A DNA stretch of 64,000 nucleotides from Candidatus Saccharibacteria bacterium UBA3723 (GTDB lineage: Bacteria > Patescibacteriota > Saccharimonadia > Saccharimonadales > Saccharimonadaceae). Below are positions 10,076-19,279 of this stretch, in pieces (the first letter of the stretch is position 1; every line of letters starts with the position of its first letter). The stretch lies in NCBI GenBank assembly GCA_002371895.1, contig DFHM01000009.1, forward strand, positions 40,233 to 104,232, written 5' to 3'. Position numbers and translations under genes: made by a program. The notes beneath the pieces were generated by a model, which had not been told where the DNA came from, did no database searches, and saw only the letters and a list, made by a program, of their open reading frames with translations.

Positions 10076-11422
10076 ATGGATGGTTTTAAGAGGCCTTATC
10101 GAGGCACAAAAATTTACGTGCGTGACAAAGACGCAGATCAGACGCTCGTAAACCTCTACAAGGAGAGCGAGTATACAAAAGAAAACTCGGTCCCGAAAGA
10201 CTCTAAAACCAAGCTCAAAGAAGAAGATATCGATGACGATATTAGCGCATTCATTAATGACGCTGAGGATACCGTCGAGACAGATATCCCAGAGAGAAGC
10301 GAAGCCAAAAAAGCCCGCAAAAAAGCTGCAAAGAAAGAAAAGCAAAAATCATCCATCAAGAAAACAATCGCTACTATCTTTGTTGCTGTAATTTTGATTG
10401 CAGGCGTCGTAGCTGGCGGACTCTGGTTATTCTCGCCAAACACCATCCAAAATGTTCTTGGGCAAAAAGAGAACAAGGGCACTGCTGCCGACGAAATCTA
10501 TTATTCACCACTTACCGGCCTAGAAAGCTCCAATAAAGACGCTGCCTCCGCCGCTGTAACCTGCGTAATGATCGAAAACAGCACCGACGCACGCCCGCAA
10601 TCTGGCCTCCGCGCCGCCGGGGTTGTTTATGAAGCGATTGCAGAAGGTGGCATTTCGCGCTTTATGGCCGTCTACCAAGACAGTAAACCAGAATACCTCG
10701 GTCCAATCCGCTCCGCTCGCTATACTTTCGTGCAATTCGCAAAGCCATATCAGTGCACATATATTCACATGGGTGGCGCCACAAACGCTATTAATGAGCT
10801 CAAGAATGGCTACCGCGACTTCAATGCTGGTTTCTACGAAGAAAAATACGTATCACGCAAAATCAGCCGTGGCCGTTACGCACCGCACAACGTCTATTCT
10901 CGTTTCTCCTGGATTGATCAGTTCAATTATTCAAAGGGATGGACCACTTCCAGCTTCACACCATTTGCACGCATCCAGCCAGACACTATTAACGAAGTAG
11001 AAAACCGCGATGCGACCAATATTACCATCAAGCTATCCGGCGACAACTCATATAATCCAGGCTTCACCTACAATGCCGCCACTAATACTTATCTTCGCTA
11101 TCATCAGCGCGGTGGCGCTCATATGGATAAAGCCGAAGATGGTACCCTTACACAGATTAGCCCGAATGTCGTCATAGCAATGAAGGTTCATGTCATTAAT
11201 CGCGCAGGCGACGTAAATGGATATAAAGACCACGAGACCTGGGGCGAAGGCGACGCATTCGTATTCCAGGATGGCACAGTCACGGCCGGCAAATGGCGCC
11301 GTGCAAACATTGGCGATCCGCTCAAATTCTACGACAGCAATAATCAAGAAATATTATTAAATCGCGGCCAAACATGGGTAACGGCTTATCCAGACAATAT
11401 TGGCACAGTAAACTGGAATTAA
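10076..11422 (+). CDS. Membrane-anchored DUF3048 (YerB-like) protein
   Basis: 448 residues: a charged cytoplasmic N-terminus (about 1-95, ending in a Lys-rich stretch), one membrane helix (about 100-120, TIFVAVILIAGVVAGGLWLF), then an extracellular DUF3048 domain. Its typical segments are visible: YYSPLTGL, VMIENSTDARPQSGL, VYEAIAEGGISRFMAVY, GPIRSARYTFVQFA and AWTHMG-like YIHMGGA. DUF3048 proteins are surface proteins of unknown function; Bacillus YerB is the usual reference. A TATAAT box (10064-10069) 6 nt before the ATG marks a leaderless start. The next gene follows after 20 nt and is probably co-transcribed. Confidence 0.87.
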   Translation: MDGFKRPYRGTKIYVRDKDADQTLVNLYKESEYTKENSVPKDSKTKLKEEDIDDDISAFINDAEDTVETDIPERSEAKKARKKAAKKEKQKSSIKKTIATIFVAVILIAGVVAGGLWLFSPNTIQNVLGQKENKGTAADEIYYSPLTGLESSNKDAASAAVTCVMIENSTDARPQSGLRAAGVVYEAIAEGGISRFMAVYQDSKPEYLGPIRSARYTFVQFAKPYQCTYIHMGGATNAINELKNGYRDFNAGFYEEKYVSRKISRGRYAPHNVYSRFSWIDQFNYSKGWTTSSFTPFARIQPDTINEVENRDATNITIKLSGDNSYNPGFTYNAATNTYLRYHQRGGAHMDKAEDGTLTQISPNVVIAMKVHVINRAGDVNGYKDHETWGEGDAFVFQDGTVTAGKWRRANIGDPLKFYDSNNQEILLNRGQTWVTAYPDNIGTVNWN

Positions 11423-11442
11423 AGAAAGGAAGCAAGAGAAAA

Positions 11443-12858
11443 ATGTTTGGCGGTTACGACCCATCATACAATCCAGAAGCGTTAGAGGCAAGAAAGAAAG
11501 AAAACAAAGAGCTTACCCCAGAGCAGCAAGCAATGGCAAAGAAGTGGGCTGTCACGATGGGAGAATCCGGAGTAGAAACAGCAACGGCACAAGCCGTAGC
11601 TGAGGCGGTTGCAGAAACAACACAGGCAGAGGCAGATCCAGAAACTGAACCTACAATTCCAGAAACCGAACCAGTATTGCAGGCTCAGGCCGAAGAAAAT
11701 ATGACTCAGGCACAAATCGACATGGCAAATGCAGAAGCATCAGCCGCTGCCGCGCAAGCAGAAGCCGATCAGGCAGCAATGAACGGCGAAGAGCCAGAAG
11801 AATACGAAGAAGTAGAAGAGGATTACATTGACCAAAATGGCAAACCAGCCAAACGCAAGGTACGCCGCCCAAAGATTAAAGACAAAGCCTCAAAGCCAGG
11901 TATTCCCGTACAAGGCATGGGTGCCGAAGAAACACTCCAAACTATGGCTGCAGCAAGCCCAGCCGGCGCAATAATTGCGGAAGCCGTAGACCAGGCTTTG
12001 GAATATGCAAAACAGGGCATAAATGACGTAGAAGCGCCTCAAATTGGCGACAGTGGTGCCAAAGAAGATGGTGCGGACAACAAAGACGGCAACGAGGCAG
12101 AGCCAGGAAATCAAGGAGAAGAGGAGGCATCAATGACAACAGAAGCCGGAATTCAGCATTTCCCACAGAAAGAAGGAGCATCGGGCTTCAATCCGTTAAC
12201 ACCAGAAGAGCAGATAGCTCAACAACAAGCGGCAGAAGCCAACGCAGCGCAGCGTTACGACGATGACAACTTAGTCGCACAAGCGGTATCAGAAGGTTCA
12301 GGCAAAGGCACAATCGACCTTAATAGCGTTGGTGGCAAGCTCGAAGGCCAAGGCGTAGGCATCCAAGGCGAAGTAGACAAGATGAAAGCAGACACTGCAA
12401 AAGATATCGCAATGGCCGGCGGAGACCAGACCGAGGCTACAGTAGACCCAGCACAGACCGTAGATAATCTAACTATCGATACTGGCGCAGAGGCGCTCGC
12501 CCTCAAGGAACAGGCCGCAGACGTAAAGGCCGCCGTCGAAAAAGGCGATGCTGACGCAGACAGCAAAGTCGCCGAGTTCACTCAGGCTGCAGCTGAAACC
12601 GAGCAACTTGCAGGCATCGCGGAATCCGCATCGATCCAAGCCGGTGAGCAAATATCCGAGACGGTTGGCGAGGCACGTAATATGGCAGAAGAAGCCAAAG
12701 ACGCCGTAAATCAAGCCCAAACAGAAGCCGCTGCCGAAGAAGAAGAGAAGGACAAAGATAAAGACGAAGACGAAGGCGAAAACAGCGCCTTCAACTCGGA
12801 CAAATATCCAGAATTGGCCGGCCTAGACAACGGCGACCGCAAATCAATCTTTATGTAA
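11443..12858 (+). CDS. Acidic Ala/Glu/Gln-rich low-complexity protein
   Basis: 471 residues when started at ATG 11443, which has an AAAGGA-type site upstream; the longer in-frame reading from 11374 overlaps the DUF3048 gene and is less likely. The composition is extreme: Ala, Glu, Gln and Asp dominate, with coiled-coil-like stretches and no membrane segment or signal peptide. One short basic island (GKPAKRKVRRPKIKDKASK) lies near residue 150. It could be a cytoplasmic scaffold or filler protein; no domain is recognised. It follows the surface DUF3048 gene and ends at a terminator (12870-12898). The next gene, a HerA-like ATPase, has its own promoter. Confidence 0.7.
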   Translation: MFGGYDPSYNPEALEARKKENKELTPEQQAMAKKWAVTMGESGVETATAQAVAEAVAETTQAEADPETEPTIPETEPVLQAQAEENMTQAQIDMANAEASAAAAQAEADQAAMNGEEPEEYEEVEEDYIDQNGKPAKRKVRRPKIKDKASKPGIPVQGMGAEETLQTMAAASPAGAIIAEAVDQALEYAKQGINDVEAPQIGDSGAKEDGADNKDGNEAEPGNQGEEEASMTTEAGIQHFPQKEGASGFNPLTPEEQIAQQQAAEANAAQRYDDDNLVAQAVSEGSGKGTIDLNSVGGKLEGQGVGIQGEVDKMKADTAKDIAMAGGDQTEATVDPAQTVDNLTIDTGAEALALKEQAADVKAAVEKGDADADSKVAEFTQAAAETEQLAGIAESASIQAGEQISETVGEARNMAEEAKDAVNQAQTEAAAEEEEKDKDKDEDEGENSAFNSDKYPELAGLDNGDRKSIFM

Positions 12859-12869
12859 AATAAAGAAGA

Positions 12870-12898
12870 AAAGCACTCCGATACAAGGGGTGCTTTTT
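12870..12898 (+). terminator. Rho-independent terminator
   Basis: Ten-pair stem AAAGCACTCC/GGGGTGCTTT with one T-G pair and a 7-nt loop, followed by T residues. The same stem family (AGCACTCC) recurs after tRNA-Glu(UUC). Confidence 0.88.
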
Positions 12899-12936
12899 GC
12901 ATGCTACAATATAATCAATAAACAGCGAGATTTATT

Positions 12937-14526
12937 ATGTACATAAATGACAAAATCCTAGTAGGAAAAAGCGAAGATAAAGAATTGTCTATCTTACTAA
13001 ACATGGCAAACCGCCACGGCCTCATTACGGGCGCAAGCGGTTCTGGTAAAACCATCACTCTTAAGGTAATGGCCGAGAGTTTTTCTGATGCCGGTGTACC
13101 GGTATTCTTAGCCGACGTTAAGGGCGATTTAGCCGGCACGGCACTTGAGGGCGATATCGAGACAATTAAGAAACGCGTCGATAAACTTGGCCTCGAAGGC
13201 TTTGAGTGTAAGAAATTCCCAGTGCGCTTCTGGGATTTGTATGGCGAAAATGGCCACCCAATTCGCGCAACCGTATCAAGCGTCGGTCCAGATATTCTAT
13301 CGATGATGCTTGGCCTTTCAGAGGCCCAGGAAGGCAACTTGGATATCGTATTCGAGGTTGCCAAAGATGAAGGACTCGAACTTATCAATCTCGCAGACTT
13401 ACGCTCCACCTTGCAGTATGTGGCAGAGAACAAAGACAAATACATCACCAAATATGGCAACATTACTACCCAAAGTATTGGCGTTATCCAGCGCAGCCTC
13501 CTAGCACTTGAAAAACAGGGCGCGGACAAATTCTTTGGCGAACCAGCACTAGATATCAAGGACTTCTTTAGCATTGATTCCGAAGGACACGGCATAATCA
13601 ACATTCTTCATGCTGTCGAGTTATTCCAGAGTCCAGACCTCTACGCATCATTCTTGCTGTGGCTCCTCAATACGCTCTTTGCCACCTCCGAAGAAGTTGG
13701 TGATCTAGATAAACCAAAAATGGTCTTCTTCTTTGACGAGGCACACCTACTATTCAATGAGATGCCAAGTTATCGTCTCAAGCGCATCGTTCAAGTCGTA
13801 AAGCTCATCCGTTCTCGCGGCATTGGTCTTTACTTCATTTCTCAGAATCCAACCGACGTCCCAGACGAAATCCTTGCGCAGCTCGGCAACCGTGTCCAGC
13901 ACGCACTCCGCGCCTACACGCCAAGCGAACAGAAAATCGTTAAGGCGGCCGCCGATGCGTTCCGCACAAACTCCAAGTTTAATACGCAGCAAGCAATTTC
14001 CGAACTTGGCACCGGCGAAGCCCTTATTTCTTTCCAGGACGAAAAGGGCGCACCAAGCATCGTGGAACGCGCTACTATCTTGCCACCACAGAGCTACATG
14101 GGCGCCATCAATGATATGGTGCGTATGAAAGTTATCAATAACAGCGACCTCTGCGGCAAATATGACGAGGCTGTCGACAACGAATCCGCACACGAAAAAA
14201 TTAGCAAGCACAACGAAGAAACTGCCGCAGCTAAGGCTGCCGAAGAGCAGAAGAAAATCGAAGAAAAAGAAGCGGCTGCCAAGGCGAAAGAAGAAGCAAA
14301 AATCGCCAAGGAAGAAGAAAAGAAAGCAAAAGAGGCTGAAAGAATTCGCCTCGCCGAAGAAAAGCAGCAAGCCGCCATCAAAAAGCAACAAGAAGCACTC
14401 GAAGCAAAGCAAAAAGCCAAGATGGAAAAACGCATAGAAAAATACGCCGATCGCTTTATTGGCAATGTTGCAGGCAAAGCTGGCTCAAAGGTCGCAGACA
14501 AGTTGTTCAAGAATCTCTTTAAGTAG
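12937..14526 (+). CDS. HerA-like/DUF853 ATPase with coiled-coil tail
   Basis: 529 residues. A HerA/FtsK-superfamily ATPase of the DUF853 (YjgR) type: Walker A ITGASGSGKTITLK (about residues 27-40), VFLADVKGDLAGTA, Walker B VFFFDEAHLLF (about 262-272), and the arginine-finger region RSRGIGLYFISQNPTDVPDE. From about residue 420 to 510 it becomes a Lys/Glu/Ala coiled coil and ends in a short amphipathic segment. Family members are hexameric NTPases thought to act on DNA or large complexes; the substrate is unknown. A TATAAT element about 20 nt upstream of the ATG gives a short leader. The coiled-coil tail is uncommon and may tether it to a partner. Confidence 0.85.
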   Translation: MYINDKILVGKSEDKELSILLNMANRHGLITGASGSGKTITLKVMAESFSDAGVPVFLADVKGDLAGTALEGDIETIKKRVDKLGLEGFECKKFPVRFWDLYGENGHPIRATVSSVGPDILSMMLGLSEAQEGNLDIVFEVAKDEGLELINLADLRSTLQYVAENKDKYITKYGNITTQSIGVIQRSLLALEKQGADKFFGEPALDIKDFFSIDSEGHGIINILHAVELFQSPDLYASFLLWLLNTLFATSEEVGDLDKPKMVFFFDEAHLLFNEMPSYRLKRIVQVVKLIRSRGIGLYFISQNPTDVPDEILAQLGNRVQHALRAYTPSEQKIVKAAADAFRTNSKFNTQQAISELGTGEALISFQDEKGAPSIVERATILPPQSYMGAINDMVRMKVINNSDLCGKYDEAVDNESAHEKISKHNEETAAAKAAEEQKKIEEKEAAAKAKEEAKIAKEEEKKAKEAERIRLAEEKQQAAIKKQQEALEAKQKAKMEKRIEKYADRFIGNVAGKAGSKVADKLFKNLFK

Positions 14527-14549
14527 GGTTCCACCTCTTAAAATCCCCC

Positions 14550-14577
14550 TTGTAAAAAGTAAAACTTGTATTATAAT
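14550..14577 (+). promoter_or_regulatory. Promoter of hppA
   Basis: TTGTAA (14550-14555), 16-nt spacer, TATAAT (14572-14577). Transcription would start just before the hairpin at 14582. Confidence 0.7.
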
Positions 14578-14581
14578 TCTT

Positions 14582-14620
14582 ATCACATACCACAGAGAGG
14601 AGGAGGTATGTGATTTTTTT
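14582..14620 (+). promoter_or_regulatory. Attenuator-like hairpin in the hppA leader
   Basis: A perfect 10-bp stem ATCACATACC/GGTATGTGAT followed by seven T, placed between the promoter and the hppA ribosome site. It has the form of an intrinsic terminator. The loop holds AGAGGAGGAGG, and the 3' arm contains an ATG TGA start-stop pair. A ligand- or ribosome-dependent switch is inferred, not shown. Confidence 0.65.
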
Positions 14621-14679
14621 GGGGCGTAAATCTTTCATGCGCCTCGAAACCTTGCACCTTAGCAGAGGAGGTTGATTCT

Positions 14680-16779
14680 ATGGTGTATTTTTTAGTAATA
14701 CTCATCTCAATTCTCGCCCTCGGCTACATCACGTATAATTTCTTCAGGTTACGTGCCATGGACGAAGGTACGGAAGAAATGGTCGAAATCGCCGGCATCA
14801 TACGCCGTGGCGCCAAAACATTCATGCGCGCCGAGTACAAGATCATTATTCCAGTCATCATCATCGTCGCCGCAATCTTCACGTGTTTCATCGAGAAGAC
14901 AAGCGGTATCACATTCATCGTTGGAGCGACAATGAGCAGCTTGGCCTGCATAATTGGTATGCGAAGCGCGACCTACGCCAACGTGCGTACGGCAAATACC
15001 GCACTCCGCACCAAGAAAATCGGGCCGACCACTCAAACCGCCCTACGAGGAGGAAGTATTAGCGGCCTATGTGTCCCAGCGTTTGGACTATTAGGACTAA
15101 TGCTAATCTTCATCGTGGCTGGCGGAGTCAAAATTGGGGCTACCGGCGGAGGACTATTAGCGTCTTTCTCGTGTAACCCAACCATCATGCGCTTCACGAC
15201 ATATTCGTTAGGTTGCTCACTCGTTGCAATGTTCAATCGTATCGCGGGTGGTAACTACACCAAGGCTGCCGACATTTCGGCGGATATCGTGGCCAAAATC
15301 AGACACGATATGCCCGAGGACGACAGTCGTATGCCGAACACTATCGCTGACTTCATTGGCGATAATGTTAACGACATTGCCGGTAACTGTTCCGACTTGC
15401 TCGAAAGTTTTGTCGCAACCGTGGTTGCGTGCATTCTTATCGCCGGTACAATGGTAACCGAGAATACCGGAGAGGCTCTCTTCAGGGCTACCAGTATTTT
15501 CCCGATTGCGATTGCTGGCTTCGGTTTAGCTGGAAGTGTTATCGGAATCATGTACGCTCTACGTCACAGAGCAAGCGACAATCCGTCGCACGAGCTGGAC
15601 ATAGCTACAAATATCTCAGCAGTGATTGTTGTCGTAGCTAGCTTCTTTACGTCGAGATTCATTTTCGGCGGCATCGAGCTGTACGATAGTTTCTTGCTTG
15701 GCTGGATTTCGCCTTGGATTGCTAGTGTTCTTGGTATTGTTAGCGGTGTCGCCATCGGTAAGATTACTGAACACTACACAGGGACAGATTTCGGGCCCGT
15801 CAAGAAATTGGCAGAAATGGCCACCGAAGGCGAAGCTTTTGTGATTACCAAAGGAGATGCAATCGGTTCTCGCTCTTGCTTGTTACCGATAGGAACAATT
15901 TGCCTGGCCTTAATCATTTCAGGTATTTTGTGCGGCATCTATGGAATCGCAATTGCGGCGCTGGGAATGTTGAGCTTTGTAGGTACGACAGTCTCTATCG
16001 ACGCTTTTGGTCCTATCGCCGATAACGCTGGCGGTATTGCTGAAAGTTGTCATTTACCTGCCGATATCCGCGTAATTACCGATAAATTAGACGCTGTTGG
16101 AAACACGACAGCTGCTATCGGTAAAGGTTTCGCGATCGGTTCAGCGGCTTTCGCCACAGTTTCGCTTATCTTTGCCTATGTTGGTAGCTATTCTTCCGGA
16201 ACTCCGGATTTGAATATCGCTAACTTCACCGTCATCGCAGGAGCGATCTTGGGCGGAGCGTTCATTGAGTATTTTTCCGCATTACTGACAGATCACACAA
16301 TCGAATCCGCGCATCTCATGGCGGATGAAGGCGATCGTCAGCTTTCCATCCCTGGTGTCATAGAGGGAACAGTAAAGCCAGATTATGATAAATGCATCGA
16401 CATGGCGGCGCGTCAGGCGCTTCGAAAGATGTTGATTCCATCTTTATTGTCGTTGCTCATTCCTGCCGTCGGCGGAATTCTGCTTGGCGTAGAATTCGTC
16501 GGAGGTATTCTGGTTGGCGCTACTATCGTAGCTATTCCGCGCGCTATTTTCATGGGCAACTCTGGCGGCGCTTTCGACAATGCTAAAAAGTATGTCGAAT
16601 CCGGCAGGTTAGAGGGGCACGGAAAAGGCTCTGCGGCACATAAAGCCACTGTTGTCGGCGACACCGTAGGTGATACCAGAAAAGACGTTGTTGGCGTTTC
16701 GCTCGACATCTGCATCAAACTGATGTCCACAGTCGCAAACACGCTTGCACCGCTTTTCGTATCGATTCACCTTTTCTAA
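14680..16779 (+). CDS. hppA: Membrane-bound proton or sodium pumping pyrophosphatase (K+-dependent type)
   Basis: A 699-residue, multi-helix integral membrane pyrophosphatase that couples PPi hydrolysis to ion pumping. Catalytic segments are present: GDNVNDIAGNCSDLLES, VSIDAFGPIADNAGGIAE, and near the end GDTVGDTRKDVVG. The stretch GNTTAAIGKGFAIGSA has Ala where K+-independent enzymes carry Lys, so a K+-dependent enzyme is expected; H+ or Na+ cannot be decided by eye. It has a strong AGAGGAGG site, a leader of about 95 nt with an attenuator-like hairpin, and clearly more CTG and CCG codons than neighbours such as uvrB. This suggests a separate history or expression class. A membrane PPase would help an energy-poor symbiont build an ion gradient. 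Confidence 0.93.
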   Translation: MVYFLVILISILALGYITYNFFRLRAMDEGTEEMVEIAGIIRRGAKTFMRAEYKIIIPVIIIVAAIFTCFIEKTSGITFIVGATMSSLACIIGMRSATYANVRTANTALRTKKIGPTTQTALRGGSISGLCVPAFGLLGLMLIFIVAGGVKIGATGGGLLASFSCNPTIMRFTTYSLGCSLVAMFNRIAGGNYTKAADISADIVAKIRHDMPEDDSRMPNTIADFIGDNVNDIAGNCSDLLESFVATVVACILIAGTMVTENTGEALFRATSIFPIAIAGFGLAGSVIGIMYALRHRASDNPSHELDIATNISAVIVVVASFFTSRFIFGGIELYDSFLLGWISPWIASVLGIVSGVAIGKITEHYTGTDFGPVKKLAEMATEGEAFVITKGDAIGSRSCLLPIGTICLALIISGILCGIYGIAIAALGMLSFVGTTVSIDAFGPIADNAGGIAESCHLPADIRVITDKLDAVGNTTAAIGKGFAIGSAAFATVSLIFAYVGSYSSGTPDLNIANFTVIAGAILGGAFIEYFSALLTDHTIESAHLMADEGDRQLSIPGVIEGTVKPDYDKCIDMAARQALRKMLIPSLLSLLIPAVGGILLGVEFVGGILVGATIVAIPRAIFMGNSGGAFDNAKKYVESGRLEGHGKGSAAHKATVVGDTVGDTRKDVVGVSLDICIKLMSTVANTLAPLFVSIHLF

Positions 16780-16826
16780 TTTTTTTCTCAAAGGACCATT
16801 CGGTCCATGTTCCTTATATAATTTAC

Positions 16827-16925
16827 AGGAAATCCATATAGCTTCTGCTACATGCAGGTTTCCATAGCCCCACTATGTGGGAGACCCCGGTAGTTGCAGC
16901 TTTTCTGCATGAGACCGGGGTTTTT
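16827..16925 (+). ncRNA. Candidate small RNA of three hairpins
   Basis: After a TATATAAT element near 16815 the next 100 nt hold GGAAA/TTTCC, CCCAC/GTGGG and a terminator hairpin, then the leaderless start of the next gene. No known family is recognised. It could also be the 3' end of the hppA transcript. Confidence 0.4.
16884..16925 (+). terminator. Two-part terminator hairpin before the glycosyltransferase gene
   Basis: Outer stem ACCCCGG/CCGGGGT and inner stem TGCAG/CTGCA separated by the internal loop TAGT/TGAGA, then five T. It overlaps the longer alternative reading of the next gene, which argues for that gene's start at 16948. Confidence 0.8.
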
Positions 16926-16947
16926 CTTTGCGCTATACTATGAATAT

Positions 16948-18429
16948 ATGCTCAAGAAGTACAAACCCTTTCTTAAACCTTTTCTAATCGTCTTCGCACT
17001 CTATTGTATTAGCATGCTGGCAATTTGGCGTTCCGGCGTATCATTCATCGACGACAACGGCCGCGCCTTTACGGGGAAGGGCTGGACTTCGGATTTTAAT
17101 CGCTACTCCTCCTCAATCCTCTCGTTTTTCTTAATCCAACTAAATACCAGCCTCGTAGATATCTCGCCATGGTCGCAAATTATCGCGATGGTATTCTTGG
17201 CGGCCGCAAGTTTGCTAATCGTTTATTATTTTGGTGATATCAAAAACAGGTTACATTTAATCCTTTCTTTGTTGGTCGGATTAACACCATTTACTTTGGT
17301 TTGCTGGCTCTACAAATTCGACGCGCCATGCATGGCAATGGCGCTGCTAACCAGCGTCGCGCCGTTCTTATTCATAAAAGAAAAAGCGGACAAAAAGAAT
17401 CTAATAAAGTTTTCTGCCGCATCAGTAGTCGGGCTATTTATCACACTCACTTCCTACCAGGCGTTCAGTGGCGTTTATCTACTAGTTGCACTCAGCTTCA
17501 TTCTAAAATATTTCTTAGACGGTAAGAAGTTGCGTCCACTTTTAGCCTATCTCGGCTGCGGATTAGCTAGCTTCATCATGGCCGGAATTGTCTTCAAATT
17601 ACTTCCAGAACCATCAGGCTATCGCTCTATCGAAGTACTAAGTTTTTCGGAATTAATTCCGGGCATTTTCAAAAATATTGCCAATATCTACAAGCAAATT
17701 TTTGCCAGCTTCGCGCCAAGTTGGCGCATCTTTACTATACTTAGCCTCGTCTGCGCGGCCATAGCAATATTTATCAGCACGAAAGAGAAAATCAAACAAA
17801 AAATCCTAAACACAGTGGCCTTTATCTTGTTCTTAATTCTCGCCGTACCGTTTTCTTACGGCATTTATCTACTACTCGCGGATGCACCAACCAACCCACG
17901 CTCGCTCATCGGCGTCGGTAGTGTACTCGCTGTTGCATTCATTATTGCGACTAATGGTTTTACCAAGAAACAAAACATCTATGCAAAAGTCGCACTAGCT
18001 GCGCCTGCCGTCATATTGGTATATCTGTTCTTTGTTTATAGCTTCGCGATCGGCAACGCTTTGGCCGATCAATATGAATACAGCAGTAATATTAACGCCG
18101 CCGTCGCGGACAGCATCGCGCAGACATATAGCAGAGAAGAGCTCGCCACAAAGAAACTTAAGATTCACGGAGACATCAGCCTTGCGCCAAACGTCCAGCA
18201 TGTAAGCGACCTATATCCAATTACCGCGCAGATTATCGACGAATTTCAGACTGGTTTATCCTATACAGCTTGGGGCTCCTGGCGCCTGCGCTTTGGCTAC
18301 GGGCTCGAATACGACCATTACAGTCTACTTGAGCAGGATTTAAACTGCGCAGACGGCACAGTAAAATACGACGGCTATTACAATACCATTATCGAAGACG
18401 ACGATGCGGTATGCATAGAAATCAAATAA
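16948..18429 (+). CDS. GtrII-like glucosyltransferase domain membrane protein
   Basis: A 493-residue polytopic membrane protein with about ten hydrophobic helices. It resembles the Glucos_trans_II (GtrII) family: an early acidic periplasmic loop (about residues 28-50, WRSGVSFIDDNGRAFTG), a membrane core, and a soluble C-terminal part with WGSWRLRFGYGLEYDHY. Such proteins transfer glucosyl groups from lipid carriers to surface polymers. The start at 16948 is chosen because a TATACT box (16934-16939) lies 8 nt upstream; the longer frame from 16894 would include the terminator. The transferred sugar and acceptor are unknown. It stands alone between a terminator and a tRNA gene. Confidence 0.75.
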   Translation: MLKKYKPFLKPFLIVFALYCISMLAIWRSGVSFIDDNGRAFTGKGWTSDFNRYSSSILSFFLIQLNTSLVDISPWSQIIAMVFLAAASLLIVYYFGDIKNRLHLILSLLVGLTPFTLVCWLYKFDAPCMAMALLTSVAPFLFIKEKADKKNLIKFSAASVVGLFITLTSYQAFSGVYLLVALSFILKYFLDGKKLRPLLAYLGCGLASFIMAGIVFKLLPEPSGYRSIEVLSFSELIPGIFKNIANIYKQIFASFAPSWRIFTILSLVCAAIAIFISTKEKIKQKILNTVAFILFLILAVPFSYGIYLLLADAPTNPRSLIGVGSVLAVAFIIATNGFTKKQNIYAKVALAAPAVILVYLFFVYSFAIGNALADQYEYSSNINAAVADSIAQTYSREELATKKLKIHGDISLAPNVQHVSDLYPITAQIIDEFQTGLSYTAWGSWRLRFGYGLEYDHYSLLEQDLNCADGTVKYDGYYNTIIEDDDAVCIEIK

Positions 18430-18507
18430 TCCCGGTGGGAGATAAACAATGCGCCGTCGTTGCTACGCAACCGGGCATTGGACGAACCCGGGGCTCGCCT
18501 CCCACCA
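18430..18507. other. Structured element with a fragment of the tRNA-Glu 3' end
   Basis: Nested inverted repeats GGTGGGAG/CTCCCACC, AATGC/GCATT and GTTGC/GCAAC. The first 13 bases (ATCCCGGTGGGAG) match the T-arm/acceptor part of tRNA-Glu(CUC) at 18566-18578. Possible attachment-site remnant, tRNA relic or structured RNA. Confidence 0.4.
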
Positions 18508-18517
18508 GAAAATTAAT

Positions 18518-18562
18518 CACAACTAACAAAAAACACCCTACGGGCGTTCTTTCTTAGTTGTG
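18518..18562 (-). terminator. Terminator of tRNA-Glu(CUC)
   Basis: On the reverse strand an 11-bp stem (AAAGAACGCCC against GGGTGTTTTTT, loop GTA) lies inside an outer 9-bp repeat CACAACTAA/TTAGTTGTG. The T run lies in the inner stem's 3' arm. Confidence 0.75.
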
Positions 18563-18637
18563 GTGATCCCGGTGGGAGTCGAACCCACGATTTTCTGGAT
18601 GAGAACCAGACGTCCTGGACCACTAGACGACGGGACC
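18561..18637 (-). tRNA. tRNA-Glu (anticodon CUC)
   Basis: Full cloverleaf on the reverse strand. The acceptor GGTCCCG pairs with CGGGATC, the discriminator is A and CCA is encoded. The anticodon stem TCTGG/CCAGA encloses the loop TTCTCAT, giving CUC, which reads GAG. The promoter reads TTGCAA, 17 nt, TAAAAT. It supplements the UUC isoacceptor at 47 kb. Confidence 0.95.
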
Positions 18638-18748
18638 AATATCGACATTTTACCAAAAGATTATCTCTTTTGCAAACAGATAAGACATGGTGTATAATTG
18701 CGCCAGATAGAGGCTAGAGAGACGCCTCTGTAAATAGGAGTTATACAT

Positions 18749-19201
18749 ATGCAAGTCATTCGTCGCTATTGGCGCATCATTTTCCCAATCATTATCGCAG
18801 TCATTATTTGGGTCTTTTCTTCACAAAACGGCGACATTTCTGACGCAAAGTCCCTCCAGTTTGCAAATATGTTCGGCCTATCCAATCTTGTTATGCGCAA
18901 AATCGCTCACATCATCCTATTTAGCGCATTTGGTTATTCGCTTTGTAGCTTTATCAAAGGCCTTCATCCAAGCCTATTCCCAACGCACGACCTCGTCGCT
19001 TATCCAATCATCATCACGACCGTCTATGGCGCCATTGATGAAGTACATCAGCTCACCGTCATTGGTCGTACCGGATTAATCAGCGACGTCCTCATCGATA
19101 CTGCAGCCGGCATTTGCGGTATTCTCCTATACATCGTTATCTTTTGTTTCTGGCGCCGCTTCCGCCTTCGCCAGGCTGCAATGAAATATTCCGCAGAATA
19201 A
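18749..19201 (+). CDS. VanZ family membrane protein
   Basis: 150 residues with four hydrophobic helices and the VanZ signatures RKIAHIILFSAFGY (helix 2), DEVHQLTVIGRTG and SDVLIDTAAGI. VanZ-like proteins are small integral membrane proteins; one member gives low-level teicoplanin resistance, but most have no known role. The start has an AGGAG site 8 nt upstream, and a TGTATAAT promoter element lies about 45 nt further up. The basic tail (WRRFRLRQAAMKYS) is cytoplasmic by the positive-inside rule. It stands alone between tRNA-Glu and der. Confidence 0.87.
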   Translation: MQVIRRYWRIIFPIIIAVIIWVFSSQNGDISDAKSLQFANMFGLSNLVMRKIAHIILFSAFGYSLCSFIKGLHPSLFPTHDLVAYPIIITTVYGAIDEVHQLTVIGRTGLISDVLIDTAAGICGILLYIVIFCFWRRFRLRQAAMKYSAE

Positions 19202-19279
19202 AAAATATCCCTTTCGGGACTACATATTTCTATTTTATCACACTTTACATTTTTTGTCAAGTTTGCTAAAATTTAGGGT

